This document shows, in pieces, positions 19,261 to 28,633 of a stretch of DNA of 64,000 bases. How positions within the stretch are numbered: position 1 is the first letter of the stretch; each line of letters starts with the position of its first letter. Origin of the DNA: Oceanicaulis sp. HLUCCA04. Lineage in GTDB: Bacteria > Pseudomonadota > Alphaproteobacteria > Caulobacterales > Maricaulaceae. Made by a program: the position numbers and the translations under genes. Location: assembly GCA_001314625.1 (NCBI GenBank), contig LJSH01000006.1, forward strand, positions 140,746-204,745, given 5' to 3'. Below the pieces are notes generated by a model. That model was not told the DNA's origin. It searched no databases and was given only the letters and a program-made list of their open reading frames with translations.

Positions 19261-20226
19261 CTACCGCCCGTCGGCCACGTGCACATCCGGGCCCAGCGGC
19301 ACGATGCCGGACGGATTGATCATGTCATGGCTCTCATAATAATGGCGCTTGGCGTGATCGAGATTGAAGATATCCGCAATACCCGGAATTGCGTGGAGCC
19401 GGCGCGCATAGGCGGCCAGATGCGGGAAATCGATCAGGCGTTTGAGATTGCATTTGAAATGGCCGTGATAGACCGGATCAAAGCGCACCAGCGTGGTGTA
19501 GAGCCGCCAATCGGCCTCGGTCAGCTGCGCGCCGGTCAGGTATTCGCGCCCGTCTGACAGAAGACTTTCAAGCCAGTCCAGACTGTCGAAGAGTGCGGTG
19601 ACGGCCTCTTCATAGGCGCTGGCCGATGTCGCGAACCCGGATTTATAGACCCCGTTATTGACCGTGTGATAGATGCGGTCGTTAAGGGCATCGATCTCGC
19701 CACGCAGGTGTTCAGGGTAGTAATCGCCCGGCGTTGCGCCCACGCCATCGAACGCGGAATTGAACATGCGGATAATGTCGGCGCTCTCATTGGAGACGAT
19801 GGTGCGGGTGTGCTTGTCCCACAGAACGGGCACGGTCACACGGCCGGTATAGTCGCTCTTGGCGGCGGTATAGACCTGATACATGTAGTCCGCGCCGTGC
19901 AGCGGATCGGGTATCACACCGGGACCATCATTAAACGTCCAGCCCTTCTCCTTCATGCGCCAGTGAACGACCGAGAGGGAGATCATGTCCTCCAGCCCTT
20001 TGAGATGGCGGAAGATCAGCGTGCGGTGCGCCCACGGGCAGGCCAGCGACACATAGAGGTGATAGCGCCCGGCCTCGCCCTTGAAGCCGGCGTCACCGGT
20101 CGGTCCGGCAGAGCCGTCAGATGTGACCCAGTTGCGGAACACGCTGTCCTGGCGCTCGAATTTTCCGCCAGAGCTTTTCGTATCATACCATTCGTCGTTC
20201 CAGACGCCGTCGACGAGCCGTCCCAT
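19261..20226 (-). CDS. yqjG: Glutathionyl-hydroquinone reductase (YqjG/ECM4 family)
   Basis: Xi-class glutathione transferase relative that reduces glutathionyl-hydroquinones. The 321-aa product begins with MGRLVDGVWNDEWYDTKSSGGKF and has the active-site cysteine in SLACPWAHRTLIFR near residue 62. The RYHLYVSLACPWAHR segment and the C-terminal helical GST domain (DWRLYTTLVRFDPVYHGHFK) are family hallmarks. It is likely a cytoplasmic detoxification enzyme. It precedes no obvious pathway partner. The nearby pirin gene is on the same strand 48 nt upstream, so the two may be co-transcribed. Confidence 0.92.
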   Translation of the reverse strand: MGRLVDGVWNDEWYDTKSSGGKFERQDSVFRNWVTSDGSAGPTGDAGFKGEAGRYHLYVSLACPWAHRTLIFRHLKGLEDMISLSVVHWRMKEKGWTFNDGPGVIPDPLHGADYMYQVYTAAKSDYTGRVTVPVLWDKHTRTIVSNESADIIRMFNSAFDGVGATPGDYYPEHLRGEIDALNDRIYHTVNNGVYKSGFATSASAYEEAVTALFDSLDWLESLLSDGREYLTGAQLTEADWRLYTTLVRFDPVYHGHFKCNLKRLIDFPHLAAYARRLHAIPGIADIFNLDHAKRHYYESHDMINPSGIVPLGPDVHVADGR

Positions 20227-20274
20227 GGGGCGGTCTCCTTCATTCTGCTTCTATTGTTTGCGGCTCAGCGCAGT

Positions 20275-21111
20275 TCAGAACCGGCCCATCTGATAATCCA
20301 GCATGGCCTGGCGCACCTCGCCCTCGGTATTCATCACGAACGGCCCGCCCCAGGCGATCGGCTCTCCAATCGGGTTCGCCGCCGCCAGGATGGCCCGCGC
20401 GCCCTGGTCGCCCGCCTCGATGCGCACCGTGTCACCGGGGCCGAACACGCCCAGATGGGCTTCCGCCAGCGCGATGCCCGATACATTCACCGATCCTGTG
20501 TGGATCGCCACGATGGTGGTCTTCTCTGCCGGAATGGCCTCCTCGAACACAGCGCCCGGTTCCATAACCAGTTCAGCGTAGAAAGGCTGCGTCGTGACAT
20601 TCCTCACCGGGCCTTCAACACCCGTCGATGTACGCCCCGCGACGATGCGCGCGGTCACGCCTTCGCGTTTGTCCTCGGCCACTTGTGCAGCGCTGTACTC
20701 CTGATACCCCGCCGGCTTCATCTTTTCGGCGGCTGGCAGGTTGATCCAGAGCTGGAAACCGCTCATCAGCCCGTCTTCCTGCTGGGGCATTTCCGAATGA
20801 ATGATGCCGCCTGCGGCCGTCATCCATTGTACGCCGCCAGGCTCGATCACGCCTTCATGGCCTTTATTGTCGCGGTGCTGCATCCGCCCGGCGACCATGT
20901 AGGTTACCGTTTCAAAGCCCCGGTGGGGGTGTTCGGGAAAGCCCGCGATATAGTCGTCCGGGTTATCGGAGTGGAATTTGTCCAGCATCAGGAACGGGTC
21001 GAGCACGCGCAATTCGGGCGTACCCAGAAGGCGCGTCATCTTCACGCCCGCCCCGTCAGAGGCGGCCATGCCACGCGTCACTTTCACCAGCGGTCGATAG
21101 AAACCAGCCAT
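20275..21111 (-). CDS. Pirin family protein (cupin)
   Basis: The 278-aa product from the ATG at 21111, preceded by AGGAG, is a double cupin of the pirin family. Visible motifs are FLMLDKFHSDNPDDYIAGFPEHPHRGFETVTY, quoted in part as FPEHPHRGFETVTY, and QWMTAAGGIIHSEMP. The two histidines after FPEHPH and a later histidine and glutamate are the expected metal ligands. Bacterial relatives such as YhhW act as quercetin dioxygenases, but the physiological role is generally unknown. The 409-aa track ORF extends upstream through non-coding sequence. Confidence 0.9.
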   Translation of the reverse strand: MAGFYRPLVKVTRGMAASDGAGVKMTRLLGTPELRVLDPFLMLDKFHSDNPDDYIAGFPEHPHRGFETVTYMVAGRMQHRDNKGHEGVIEPGGVQWMTAAGGIIHSEMPQQEDGLMSGFQLWINLPAAEKMKPAGYQEYSAAQVAEDKREGVTARIVAGRTSTGVEGPVRNVTTQPFYAELVMEPGAVFEEAIPAEKTTIVAIHTGSVNVSGIALAEAHLGVFGPGDTVRIEAGDQGARAILAAANPIGEPIAWGGPFVMNTEGEVRQAMLDYQMGRF

Positions 21112-21333
21112 GTCCAGGATCTCCTGTAATCGATTGTCGGGTCCACATATGGAGCCTGGAAGCACCCGCGTCGAGGCGGCGTGCCTGCAGATATATCTTT
21201 CCGCGCGGGAAGAAATTGACATCCCGCACCGGAGCAGGCCCGATGGACGCCAGATGATTTGCGCGCTAAGGCACGCCCCAGACGGGCGGACGCTCACGAA
21301 CGAAGCAGGCCGCCGCGGGCTATTGAGGATTTG

Positions 21334-22809
21334 ATGGATCAGCCATTCACACTGGGTTGGGAGGAGTGGGCATCTTTCCCCGGACTGGGCATCCCTGCGG
21401 TCAAGGCCAAGGTGGATACCGGCGCGCGCACCTCGGCGCTGCATGCGGTATCGGTGGAGCCGTTCGGGCCGGATGATGCGCCCCAGGTGCGCTTTGTCAT
21501 CCACCCCATTCCCAGCCAGCCTGATCTGGAGATCACCTGCTCGGCCCCTGCGGTTGACCGGCGAGAGGTCACCTCGTCGAACGGCGAGTCCGAGCTGCGC
21601 TGGGTGATCGAGGCGATGGTGAAGGTCGGCACGCGCGAATGGCCGATCGAGCTGACGCTGACCAACCGCGAAAGCATGAATTACCGCATGTTGCTGGGGC
21701 GCACCGCGATCCGGGACGGCATCGTGGTCAACCCGGCCGATTCCTATGTTCAGGGCAAGATCGGCTACAAGGTCTATTCCGACTATCCGCGCCAGAAGCC
21801 GGTCAAACGGCCCTTACGCATCGCCATCCTGACGCGCGAACCGACAAACTATTCCTCCAAACGCCTGAAAAAGGCCGCGGAGGACCGGGGTCATGTCGCG
21901 GAAATGATCAATACGGCGCGCTGCTCCATGGGCATCAACACGCTGTCGCCCGCCATCTATTATGATGGCCGCCGTCTGCCGCGCTTTGACGCCGTGATCC
22001 CGCGCATCGGCGCGTCGATGACCAATTACGGCATGGCCGTGATCCGCCAGTTTGCCATGACCGGCGCCTACATCCTCAATCCGGCCGCGGCCATCGGGGC
22101 TAGCCGGGACAAGCTCTACGCCCACCAGCTTCTGGCGCGCGCCGGGATCGGCATGCCCTCGACCGCCTTTGCCCACTCGCCCAAGGACACGAAAACGCTG
22201 GTCGAGCTGGTTGGCGGTGCCCCGCTGGTCGTCAAGCTGCTGGAAAGCACGCAGGGGCGCGGCGTTGTGCTGGCCGATACCAAGAAGGCTGCCGAAAGCG
22301 TCATTGACGCGTTCCGGGGCCTTGAAGCCAACTTCATCGTGCAGGAATTCATCAAGGAGGCAGGCGGCGCCGACATTCGCTGCTTCGTGGTGGGAGGCAA
22401 GGTCGTCGCCGCGATGAAACGTCAGGCCTCTGCGGACGAGTTCCGTTCCAATTTGCATCGCGGCGGCACGGCCGAAGGTGTGAAAATCACGCCTGAAGAA
22501 CGTTCTGTCGCCGTGCGTGCGGCCAAGGCGATGGGTCTGGCGGTTGCAGGCGTGGATCTCTTGCGCTCGAACTCCGGCCCGAAAATCCTGGAGGTCAATT
22601 CCTCGCCGGGGCTTGAAGGTATTGAGCGCACCAGCGAAAAGGACGTCGCGGGCATCATCATCGAATTCATGGAAAGCCAAGTGCAGACCGTAACCCTGCC
22701 CCGCGCATCCCGCCGCAAGGGCGTGCTGAAAGCGTCAGACGCGCCTGAAAACACCGAGCTGAAAATCATCGAGGCAAGCGGCAAGGCCAGCGAAGAAGCC
22801 GGCGACTGA
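21334..22809 (+). CDS. Fused RimB-like protease and RimK-like ATP-grasp ligase
   Basis: The 491-aa product from the ATG at 21334, preceded by GAGG, combines two activities normally encoded separately. Residues about 1-150 match the retropepsin-like RimB/ATP-dependent zinc protease family, with [13 protein letters not shown] and [10 protein letters not shown]. Residues about 165-470 are a RimK-type ATP-grasp ligase: [45 protein letters not shown] and [14 protein letters not shown]. RimK adds glutamates to the C-terminus of ribosomal protein S6, and RimB trims them in the rimABK system. A fused writer-eraser is therefore the reading, though the substrate is inferred. A hairpin terminator lies downstream. 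Confidence 0.88.
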   Translation: MDQPFTLGWEEWASFPGLGIPAVKAKVDTGARTSALHAVSVEPFGPDDAPQVRFVIHPIPSQPDLEITCSAPAVDRREVTSSNGESELRWVIEAMVKVGTREWPIELTLTNRESMNYRMLLGRTAIRDGIVVNPADSYVQGKIGYKVYSDYPRQKPVKRPLRIAILTREPTNYSSKRLKKAAEDRGHVAEMINTARCSMGINTLSPAIYYDGRRLPRFDAVIPRIGASMTNYGMAVIRQFAMTGAYILNPAAAIGASRDKLYAHQLLARAGIGMPSTAFAHSPKDTKTLVELVGGAPLVVKLLESTQGRGVVLADTKKAAESVIDAFRGLEANFIVQEFIKEAGGADIRCFVVGGKVVAAMKRQASADEFRSNLHRGGTAEGVKITPEERSVAVRAAKAMGLAVAGVDLLRSNSGPKILEVNSSPGLEGIERTSEKDVAGIIIEFMESQVQTVTLPRASRRKGVLKASDAPENTELKIIEASGKASEEAGD

Positions 22810-22828
22810 CACGCCTTTGCGACGCCAT

Positions 22829-22863
22829 AAAAAGGGCCCGCCGGAGGGGATATCGGCGGGCCC
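22829..22863 (-). terminator. Rho-independent terminator of the fasciclin gene
   Basis: A perfect 9-bp stem GGGCCCGCC/GGCGGGCCC (22834-22842 with 22855-22863) is followed on the minus strand by TTTTT (22833-22829). It lies 25 nt past the fasciclin stop codon and also 25 nt past the converging RimB-RimK stop. The plus-strand side has only a short A/T run, so it is best for the minus strand. Confidence 0.85.
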
Positions 22864-22887
22864 ATTAAAAATGCTGTCTAACTAAGA

Positions 22888-23388
22888 TTAGTTAGGCAGG
22901 ATAACGGCGTCGATCACATGGATCACACCGTTGGACGCTTCGATGTCCGCGGTGACGACATTGGCGCCATCAACCGTGACAGAACCATCTTCACCGACTA
23001 CGACATTGACGGTCGTGCCTTGCAGGGTTTCCAGGTCATAGGTGCCCGGATCAACGCTGTCGGACATATAGCTGCCCGGAACCACATGGTAGGTCAGAAC
23101 GGCCTGGAGCTGGGCCTGGTTTTCCGGCATCAGCAGCGTGTCAACCGTGCCTTCCGGCAGGGCAGCAAAGGCTTCGTCGGTCGGCGCGAACACCGTGAAC
23201 GGGCCTTCGCCTTTGAGCGCATCCACCAGATCGGCGGCCTGAACGGCGGCGACCAGCGTGTTGAAATCGTCAGCGGCAACAGCCGTGTCGACAATGTCGG
23301 CCGGCTCGTTGTGATGGTCGGCGAGCACCGGGGCAGCCAGAAGAGCAGCAGCAGCAGCGGTGGAAGAAATCATTGCAGTCAGACGCAT
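22888..23388 (-). CDS. Secreted fasciclin (FAS1) domain protein
   Basis: The 166-aa product from the ATG at 23388 begins with a signal peptide ([20 protein letters not shown], likely cleavage after VLA). One FAS1 domain follows: [20 protein letters not shown], then [17 protein letters not shown] (the H1 box) and the C-terminal box [18 protein letters not shown]1 domains mediate adhesion or surface interactions. The protein should be periplasmic or released. GGAG lies 9 nt upstream of the chosen start. The upstream extension in the track has no signal and reads through leader sequence. It is terminated by a strong hairpin. Confidence 0.92.
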   Translation of the reverse strand: MRLTAMISSTAAAAALLAAPVLADHHNEPADIVDTAVAADDFNTLVAAVQAADLVDALKGEGPFTVFAPTDEAFAALPEGTVDTLLMPENQAQLQAVLTYHVVPGSYMSDSVDPGTYDLETLQGTTVNVVVGEDGSVTVDGANVVTADIEASNGVIHVIDAVILPN

Positions 23389-23558
23389 GGATCGTGTCTC
23401 CGTTTCGGTTGACGAAACGAGGCAGCGTGTCCGGGGGAAGCCAGCCTGCCTCGCGATACCGGATCGCGGTATCTGGTATCCAATACGCGATAGAGCGAGG
23501 GCTGGATCACCGGGTATTAAGGATTTTGCTTTGCGCCAGACAGACGGGCATCGGAACA

Positions 23559-23632
23559 TGGAGCGGGTGAAGGGAATCGAACCCTCGTCTTAAGCTTGGG
23601 AAGCTTCTGCTCTACCATTGAGCTACACCCGC
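23559..23632 (-). tRNA. tRNA-Gly (anticodon CCC), CCA encoded
   Basis: The minus strand reads GCGGGTGTAGCTCAATGGTA at the 5' end and closes with CACCCGCTCCA. The acceptor stem is GCGGGTG/CACCCGC, the D stem GCTC/GAGC, and the T loop TTCGATT. The anticodon loop is TTCCCAA, giving CCC (glycine GGG codons). The 3' CCA is encoded. Total 74 nt. Confidence 0.96.
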
Positions 23633-23778
23633 GACTGGCTCGCGCCAGACCGATGTACGGCGAAGGCCGGGTGCGTGCAAGGGGCGGATGCCGGACAGGC
23701 AGGCGCACACCAGCCCACTGGCATCGCGGCGTGTTCGCGCCTAGATGAAACGCCTTAGCCAGTTAACGAGGAACGCCC

Positions 23779-24279
23779 ATGGCCGAAGCCCTGTCCACCG
23801 CGCCCGCAGGCGAAACGCTTGAACAAGCCTACGCCCGTGTGCGCGAGGAGATCGCCGCCATCGTGGCTGGCGAGACCAGCGAGACGGCGCGCTTTGCTAC
23901 CGCCGCCTGCGTGCTGGCACAGAATTTCGCGCCCCGCTTTTTCTGGACCGGGTTTTACATGGTTGACCCGCTAAAGCCCGGAGAGCTGGTGGTTGGTCCC
24001 TATCAGGGCACACTTGGGTGCCTGCGCATCGCGTTTGGCAAAGGCGTATGCGGCGCTGCTGCGGCGAGCGGAAAGACACAGATGGTCGACGATGTTCACG
24101 CCTTCCCGGGCCATATTGCCTGCGACAGCCGTTCCAATTCAGAGATTGTCGTGCCGGTATTTCGTCAAGACGGCTCGCTGGCGGCGGTGCTGGACGTGGA
24201 CTCTGAAAGCCTTGGCGCCTTCGGCCCGCAGGACCAAGACGGGCTTGAATCGATCTGTGAAATTCTTTTGACGGCATAA
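23779..24279 (+). CDS. msrC: Free methionine-(R)-sulfoxide reductase (GAF domain)
   Basis: Cytosolic enzyme that reduces free methionine-R-sulfoxide. The 166-aa product is a single GAF domain with FFWTGFYMV and the three family cysteines in GTLGCLRI, GKGVCGAA and HIACDSRS, the set used for catalysis and resolution in fRMsr. The C-terminal IVVPVFRQDGSLAAVLDVDS is also diagnostic. It is monocistronic, downstream of the tRNA on the other strand, and is followed by a palindromic repeat. Confidence 0.9.
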   Translation: MAEALSTAPAGETLEQAYARVREEIAAIVAGETSETARFATAACVLAQNFAPRFFWTGFYMVDPLKPGELVVGPYQGTLGCLRIAFGKGVCGAAAASGKTQMVDDVHAFPGHIACDSRSNSEIVVPVFRQDGSLAAVLDVDSESLGAFGPQDQDGLESICEILLTA

Positions 24280-24284
24280 CTCAA

Positions 24285-24380
24285 GCGATGAAACCCCGGG
24301 CGAGCCATGCGGGACCCGGGGGGCGGTTGCCGCTTTAACCCGAAATCAGATCCCGGATCGGCTTCGCCCTCCGGGATTTC
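24285..24380. repeat. REP-like paired-hairpin element, copy 1
   Basis: It begins GATGAAACCCCGGG. Hairpin one pairs CCCCGGG (24294-24300) with CCCGGGG (24315-24321). Hairpin two pairs ATCCCGGA (24350-24357) with TCCGGGAT (24370-24377). The layout and the opening GAAACCCCGG match the copies at 35297 and 49091. It lies between two convergent genes. Confidence 0.6.
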
Positions 24381-24403
24381 CGCTCTGCGTCCCGACGAGT
24401 CCG

Positions 24404-24904
24404 CTAGAACAGCCCCAGGAATTTCTGGCGCTTGCGCGGAGCCTGCGGTGCGGCGGCCTCATCGCGCTCACCGGCATCTGATTGGGGCAAAGCAGACGCA
24501 GCCGCCTGTGCTTCTCCGGCGAAGCCCGCACCCGAATGATCGCCTGAAATCGCCGGAGCCGGATCGGCTTTCGGGCGCTCGGGTGCTGCCGCCATGGGCG
24601 GTTCGGGCGTACAGATATCGGCATCGCACAAGGCATGGCCGATCACGCCGGACGTGTTCAGCGGCAGTGGTGAATATGGCCCTTGCGTATCGGCAAGGCC
24701 AAGCCGGGTGCGCAATTCCATACGGAAAGCCCCCGCGCGGGTTTCGATGCGGCGGCGGCGGTCAGCCTCCTCGCGCAGCCGCGACAGATCGGCCGGACGC
24801 GGCGCGCGTACGGCAATCGCGCATTCATCACGCACCTTGACCAGCGCGGCGCGGGCGCGGTCCAGATCAAGCCGGGACGGGTTGTCGTTCGTATCATTGC
24901 TCAT
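24404..24904 (-). CDS. Hypothetical protein next to the Ntn hydrolase
   Basis: A 166-aa product when started at the ATG at 24904, which has AAGGAG 8 nt upstream. Earlier starts overlap the preceding gene. Residues about 10-75 are charged and helical (LDLDRARAALVKVRDECA, LREEADRRRRIETRAGAF). Residues about 100-155 are rich in Ala and Pro and probably disordered. The end is basic then hydrophobic (RKRQKFLGLF). No signal peptide or membrane segment. I do not recognise the family. It follows the proteasome-like gene on the same strand after 26 nt, so the two probably form one operon and may act together. Confidence 0.6.
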   Translation of the reverse strand: MSNDTNDNPSRLDLDRARAALVKVRDECAIAVRAPRPADLSRLREEADRRRRIETRAGAFRMELRTRLGLADTQGPYSPLPLNTSGVIGHALCDADICTPEPPMAAAPERPKADPAPAISGDHSGAGFAGEAQAAASALPQSDAGERDEAAAPQAPRKRQKFLGLF

Positions 24905-24930
24905 GATCATAGCTCCTTGCCCGCCAGCCC

Positions 24931-26169
24931 TCAGGCCTTGCGAGCATACCATTCAACGCCGCCGGTTTGCGAGATCATCACCACATCCACATCGCCGCCG
25001 ACGCCGGTCTGGGTCTGGTGCAGGCTGCTTTTGAGGATATTGAGTTCCACCAGCGCCTTGGATGTCTCGGCAATCTGACGCTTGCCCGACGCCGACACCA
25101 CCTGGATGAAGGGCTTGATAAATTCTTCCTGGCTGACGGCATGGGACGCCTTGATGAAATGGCCGGTGAGCGCGGGCAGTGTGCCCTGCCCGATCCGCTC
25201 CATCACATTGGCGGCTGCCTCGCCTTCCATGCCCGCCTCACGCAGCGCGGCCTCGGCCGCCGCTTCATTGGTGATCATGTTCATGGAGATCATCATGTCG
25301 AACATGAGCGGGTGGATGCCGCGCAGGAAGGCATGGGTCATGTCGGCCTGGGCAAACGTGCGCACAAAGGCGTTGGGTCCGTCATCGACGCCCACAGCCG
25401 TCGTCTCGTCATGCGCACGCTTCATCACCCCGTCGACCAGGATGGAGGCATAGTGGTGCTCAAAGACCGGGAAAATGTCATTTGATCCCAGACCGGCAAA
25501 CACCAGACCGGCATAGGGCTCCAGAAAGGCCGGCTTGGTGACGATCATGTAGGCAAAGTCGAACAGGCGGGCGCGCATCGCCTCTTCCTGCCCGAACGGT
25601 CCGAGCGCATCTGCGATCAGCTGGTCGAGCATCTCGCCGAAAATCTCGTAGAAGCGCTCGCGGGTCAGGTGCTCAAACACCTCCAGATCGGCGCGCGGAC
25701 GCCCGCTCTCATCATTGGCCAGATGGCTGCGGTAAAGCTCAAGCGTGGCCTCGAAGGCTTGCGCATCATCCTCATAACCGGCGCCGGGATAGCTGGCCAT
25801 GGCGCGGGCGTGATTCATCAGCGTAAGAAAGGCTGCCCGCATCAGCTCTTCAAATTCCTCGCGCTCCTCGCGCTCGGGGAAGAGCTTGCGATTGCCATCC
25901 ACGAAAGCGAAGAAGGCCTTCGCACACTCGGCCACGCTTTCGAACGCCGTGCTCCCGTGCTGCTGGCGGAAGGCGTGGGCAATCTGCGACCATGACCGGC
26001 CCAGCACATCGCCGCGCGAATAGACCATCAGCGCGACCGAGCCGCTGAGCGGCAGGATTTTCTCTGCTTCCAGCGTGACAACCGGCTCCGGCCCGCCGCC
26101 ATAGGTGACAGCGCTATCAGCAGCCAGCGCCACCGCCTGCCGGTTCATGATCATCACTTCTGACGTCAT
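24931..26169 (-). CDS. Proteasome/HslV-like Ntn hydrolase domain protein
   Basis: The 412-aa product starts MTSEVMIMNRQAVALAADSAVT. If Met is removed, Thr becomes residue 1, an Asp falls at residue 17 (AADS) and a Lys at residue 36 (EAEKILPL). This matches the Thr1/Asp17/Lys33 triad of HslV and proteasome beta subunits apart from a 3-residue insertion. That agreement also decides the start: the track start at 26208 is a GTG. The rest, mostly helical with no signal peptide, is much longer than HslV (about 175 aa) and unfamiliar. Substrate and assembly are unknown. It is followed by a small co-directional gene. Confidence 0.65.
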   Translation of the reverse strand: MTSEVMIMNRQAVALAADSAVTYGGGPEPVVTLEAEKILPLSGSVALMVYSRGDVLGRSWSQIAHAFRQQHGSTAFESVAECAKAFFAFVDGNRKLFPEREEREEFEELMRAAFLTLMNHARAMASYPGAGYEDDAQAFEATLELYRSHLANDESGRPRADLEVFEHLTRERFYEIFGEMLDQLIADALGPFGQEEAMRARLFDFAYMIVTKPAFLEPYAGLVFAGLGSNDIFPVFEHHYASILVDGVMKRAHDETTAVGVDDGPNAFVRTFAQADMTHAFLRGIHPLMFDMMISMNMITNEAAAEAALREAGMEGEAAANVMERIGQGTLPALTGHFIKASHAVSQEEFIKPFIQVVSASGKRQIAETSKALVELNILKSSLHQTQTGVGGDVDVVMISQTGGVEWYARKA

Positions 26170-26376
26170 CGGCCCATTTCCCCTCACCGGTGTCCTTTTG
26201 AAGGCCACCAGCCTCTTCGTTGCCGCGGCCCCTCTATTGCCCGCAAGGCAACCCGTTAACGGAAGGTTACCGCGAAAAATCCGGCAATGTTAAGGACAAA
26301 ACGGGCCGTTAACCGCGATTGGACCGATACCGTGTGCGCAAAATGCCACGTTGCGCCGTCTGACCGCGCCGGTGGG

Positions 26377-28623
26377 TTATGGCCCGGCAGGCTGCAAATG
26401 CCGGTCGAAAAAGCCCATCTGCGTGCGCAGCAAATGCGTCTGCAGGGGCGGCGGGCGGATGCCGTGCCGCTGGCCGGGATAGGTCATGATGTCGAACACC
26501 TCGCCGCGCTCCTGCAGCTCGGCAAACAGGCGCGTGGAGTGGTCGAAGGTGACATTGTCATCGGCCATCCCGTGAATGATCAGCAGCGGCGTCTCATACC
26601 CGTCCAGATGGGCGAAGACCGATCCGGCCTCGTAGCCGTCCGCATTATCCTGCGGGGTCGACATGAAACGCTCGGTATAGTGGGTGTCATAGAGCGACCA
26701 GTCGGTGACCGGTGCTCCGGCGATACCGGCGGCAAACCGGCCCGGTGCCTGCAGCGTGGTCATCAGCGTCATGTAGCCACCATAGGACCAGCCCCACAGG
26801 CCGACACGCTCGCCATCCACGAAATCGCGCGCCTGCAGCCAGTCGAGCCCGGCCAGCTGGTCTTCCACTTCCAGAATGCCCATGCGCCTGTGCAGCGCAC
26901 CTTCAAAGGCGTGACCGCGGTTTGAACTGCCCCGGTTGTCGACCTTGAACAGGACATAGCCCGACTGGACGAGAATCTGGTCACGCAAGCTCTGCCAGCC
27001 ACCCGTGACGGTCTGAACACCCGGTCCGCCATAAACCTGCACGATGGCCGGACAGGGCGTGGCGGCGGTACAATGGTCCGGGCGGTACATCTGCCAGTGC
27101 AGGTCCGTCTGGCCGTCAGCGGCCGTCAGGGTGCCATATTCAGGATAGACATGACGGGCGAGATAGGGCGCGTAGGGATGATCCTCATTGAGCGGGTTCT
27201 CCTCCAACCAGGCAATACGGCCGCCATCCATCGCATAAAGGGCAGTGCTGGGCGGCGTTTCGATATCAGAATAGGTACCGATAAAGCCTGAGCCGCCAGA
27301 CCCGGCGGTGACACTCCAGCGGCCGTCTCCGCTGGTGATGCGCTCCGGCTCCCCGCCATCCAGGCTCACCGAATAGAGATGGCGCTCCAGCGGCGTCTCC
27401 ATCCAGCCGGTAAACCAGACAATGCCGCTCTCCTCATCGACCGCAGCAATACCATCAACCACCCATTCGCCAGACGTGATGTCCTCAGCCGTGCCATCGG
27501 CATGAACGCGGCGGATATGGCGAAAGCCCGACTGTTCGGAAAGATACAGCAAGCCGCCGCCGCTGACCGGGCGAAGATCGTGATCGAGATTGATCCAGGT
27601 GTCTGCGGTCTCGGTGATGCGCCGGCTTTCATCCTCGTCTCCGGTTGACGGATTCAGCGCCAGCAAATCCCATTGCGTCTGGGCCCGGTTCTGGCGCTGC
27701 ACCCACAGCGTGCCGCCAGACCGGCTCCAATTGACCCGGTTGAGATAGGTATCCGTCTCATTGCCCATATCCATGTCGGTTACCTCGCCGGTCGCCAGGT
27801 CGATGACATGCAGGGTAACGATGGCATTGGGCGTGCCGGCGCGCGGATAGCGCTGCTCGGATACGGACACGCCTTCGGCCGAGATGCCGAAGCGTTCCAC
27901 CACCATGACGGGGGTTTCATCGACGCGCGCAACCGCGATGCGGCTATCGTCGGGCGACCACCAGTATCCGGTATAGCGGCTCATTTCTTCCTGGGCGACG
28001 AACTCGGCCATGCCCCAGCTGATCAACCCGCCACCCTCACGCGTCAGGGCGCGCTCCTCGCCCGTGGCAAGGTCATACACCCAGAGATTCTGGTCACGGA
28101 TGAAAGAGACATAGCCGCCGCGCGGGCTGACCTTGGCGTCGGTCTCGAATTCTTCGGTCTCGGTCAGACGCCGGGCCTCACCGCTTTCCACATCAACGTA
28201 GAAAACATCGCCATCCAGCGGCACAAGCACGGCTTCTCCCGCCTCATCCCAGTCATAACTCACCACACCGGACGCCGTTATCCGTGCGCGTTCACGAAAC
28301 TGGATTTCGGCCTCTGTCAGTTCGCGCTCTTCAGGGGCGAGTTGATGCGCATCGACCAGCACATAGGTGCGCCCGGTCTCCACATCCATCGCCCACAAAT
28401 CCTGTACCGTGCGGTCGTCTTCCTTGGCACGCAGGAAACTGATCCGGCTGCCATCGGGCGAGAAGCGCACCGAGCGTGCTGTCGGTCCGGTCAGATCCGG
28501 CGAGGCGTAGAGCCGCTCGATGGTCAGGCGTTCGCCCTCCTGATCAAGGACCGGGGTGGCGGCTTGGTCACACGAAGACAGGGCCAGGGCAGCAGGCAGA
28601 CAGGCGAGAAGGGCAGCGCGCAT
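26377..28623 (-). CDS. S9 family dipeptidyl-peptidase IV-like lipoprotein
   Basis: Serine exopeptidase of the prolyl oligopeptidase clan. From the ATG at 28623 the product is 748 aa, with a signal peptide and lipobox (ALALSSC), so it should be anchored in the cell envelope. The N-terminal about 480 residues form the beta-propeller (DPP-IV N domain: SWGMAEFVAQEEMSRYTGYWWSP in part). The C-terminal alpha/beta hydrolase has the nucleophile in GWSYGGYMT, the aspartate in HGMADDNV and the histidine in GQRHGIRP. The longer track start (28704) overlaps the preceding regulator gene. A 10-bp palindrome lies just upstream of the chosen start. Confidence 0.9.
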   Translation of the reverse strand: MRAALLACLPAALALSSCDQAATPVLDQEGERLTIERLYASPDLTGPTARSVRFSPDGSRISFLRAKEDDRTVQDLWAMDVETGRTYVLVDAHQLAPEERELTEAEIQFRERARITASGVVSYDWDEAGEAVLVPLDGDVFYVDVESGEARRLTETEEFETDAKVSPRGGYVSFIRDQNLWVYDLATGEERALTREGGGLISWGMAEFVAQEEMSRYTGYWWSPDDSRIAVARVDETPVMVVERFGISAEGVSVSEQRYPRAGTPNAIVTLHVIDLATGEVTDMDMGNETDTYLNRVNWSRSGGTLWVQRQNRAQTQWDLLALNPSTGDEDESRRITETADTWINLDHDLRPVSGGGLLYLSEQSGFRHIRRVHADGTAEDITSGEWVVDGIAAVDEESGIVWFTGWMETPLERHLYSVSLDGGEPERITSGDGRWSVTAGSGGSGFIGTYSDIETPPSTALYAMDGGRIAWLEENPLNEDHPYAPYLARHVYPEYGTLTAADGQTDLHWQMYRPDHCTAATPCPAIVQVYGGPGVQTVTGGWQSLRDQILVQSGYVLFKVDNRGSSNRGHAFEGALHRRMGILEVEDQLAGLDWLQARDFVDGERVGLWGWSYGGYMTLMTTLQAPGRFAAGIAGAPVTDWSLYDTHYTERFMSTPQDNADGYEAGSVFAHLDGYETPLLIIHGMADDNVTFDHSTRLFAELQERGEVFDIMTYPGQRHGIRPPPLQTHLLRTQMGFFDRHLQPAGP

Positions 28624-28633
28624 GAGAAAGAAC

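Noticed and set aside
20275-21504. 409-aa start of the pirin ORF
   Set aside because: Homology begins at the ATG at 21111 with an AGGAG site. The extension is leader sequence.
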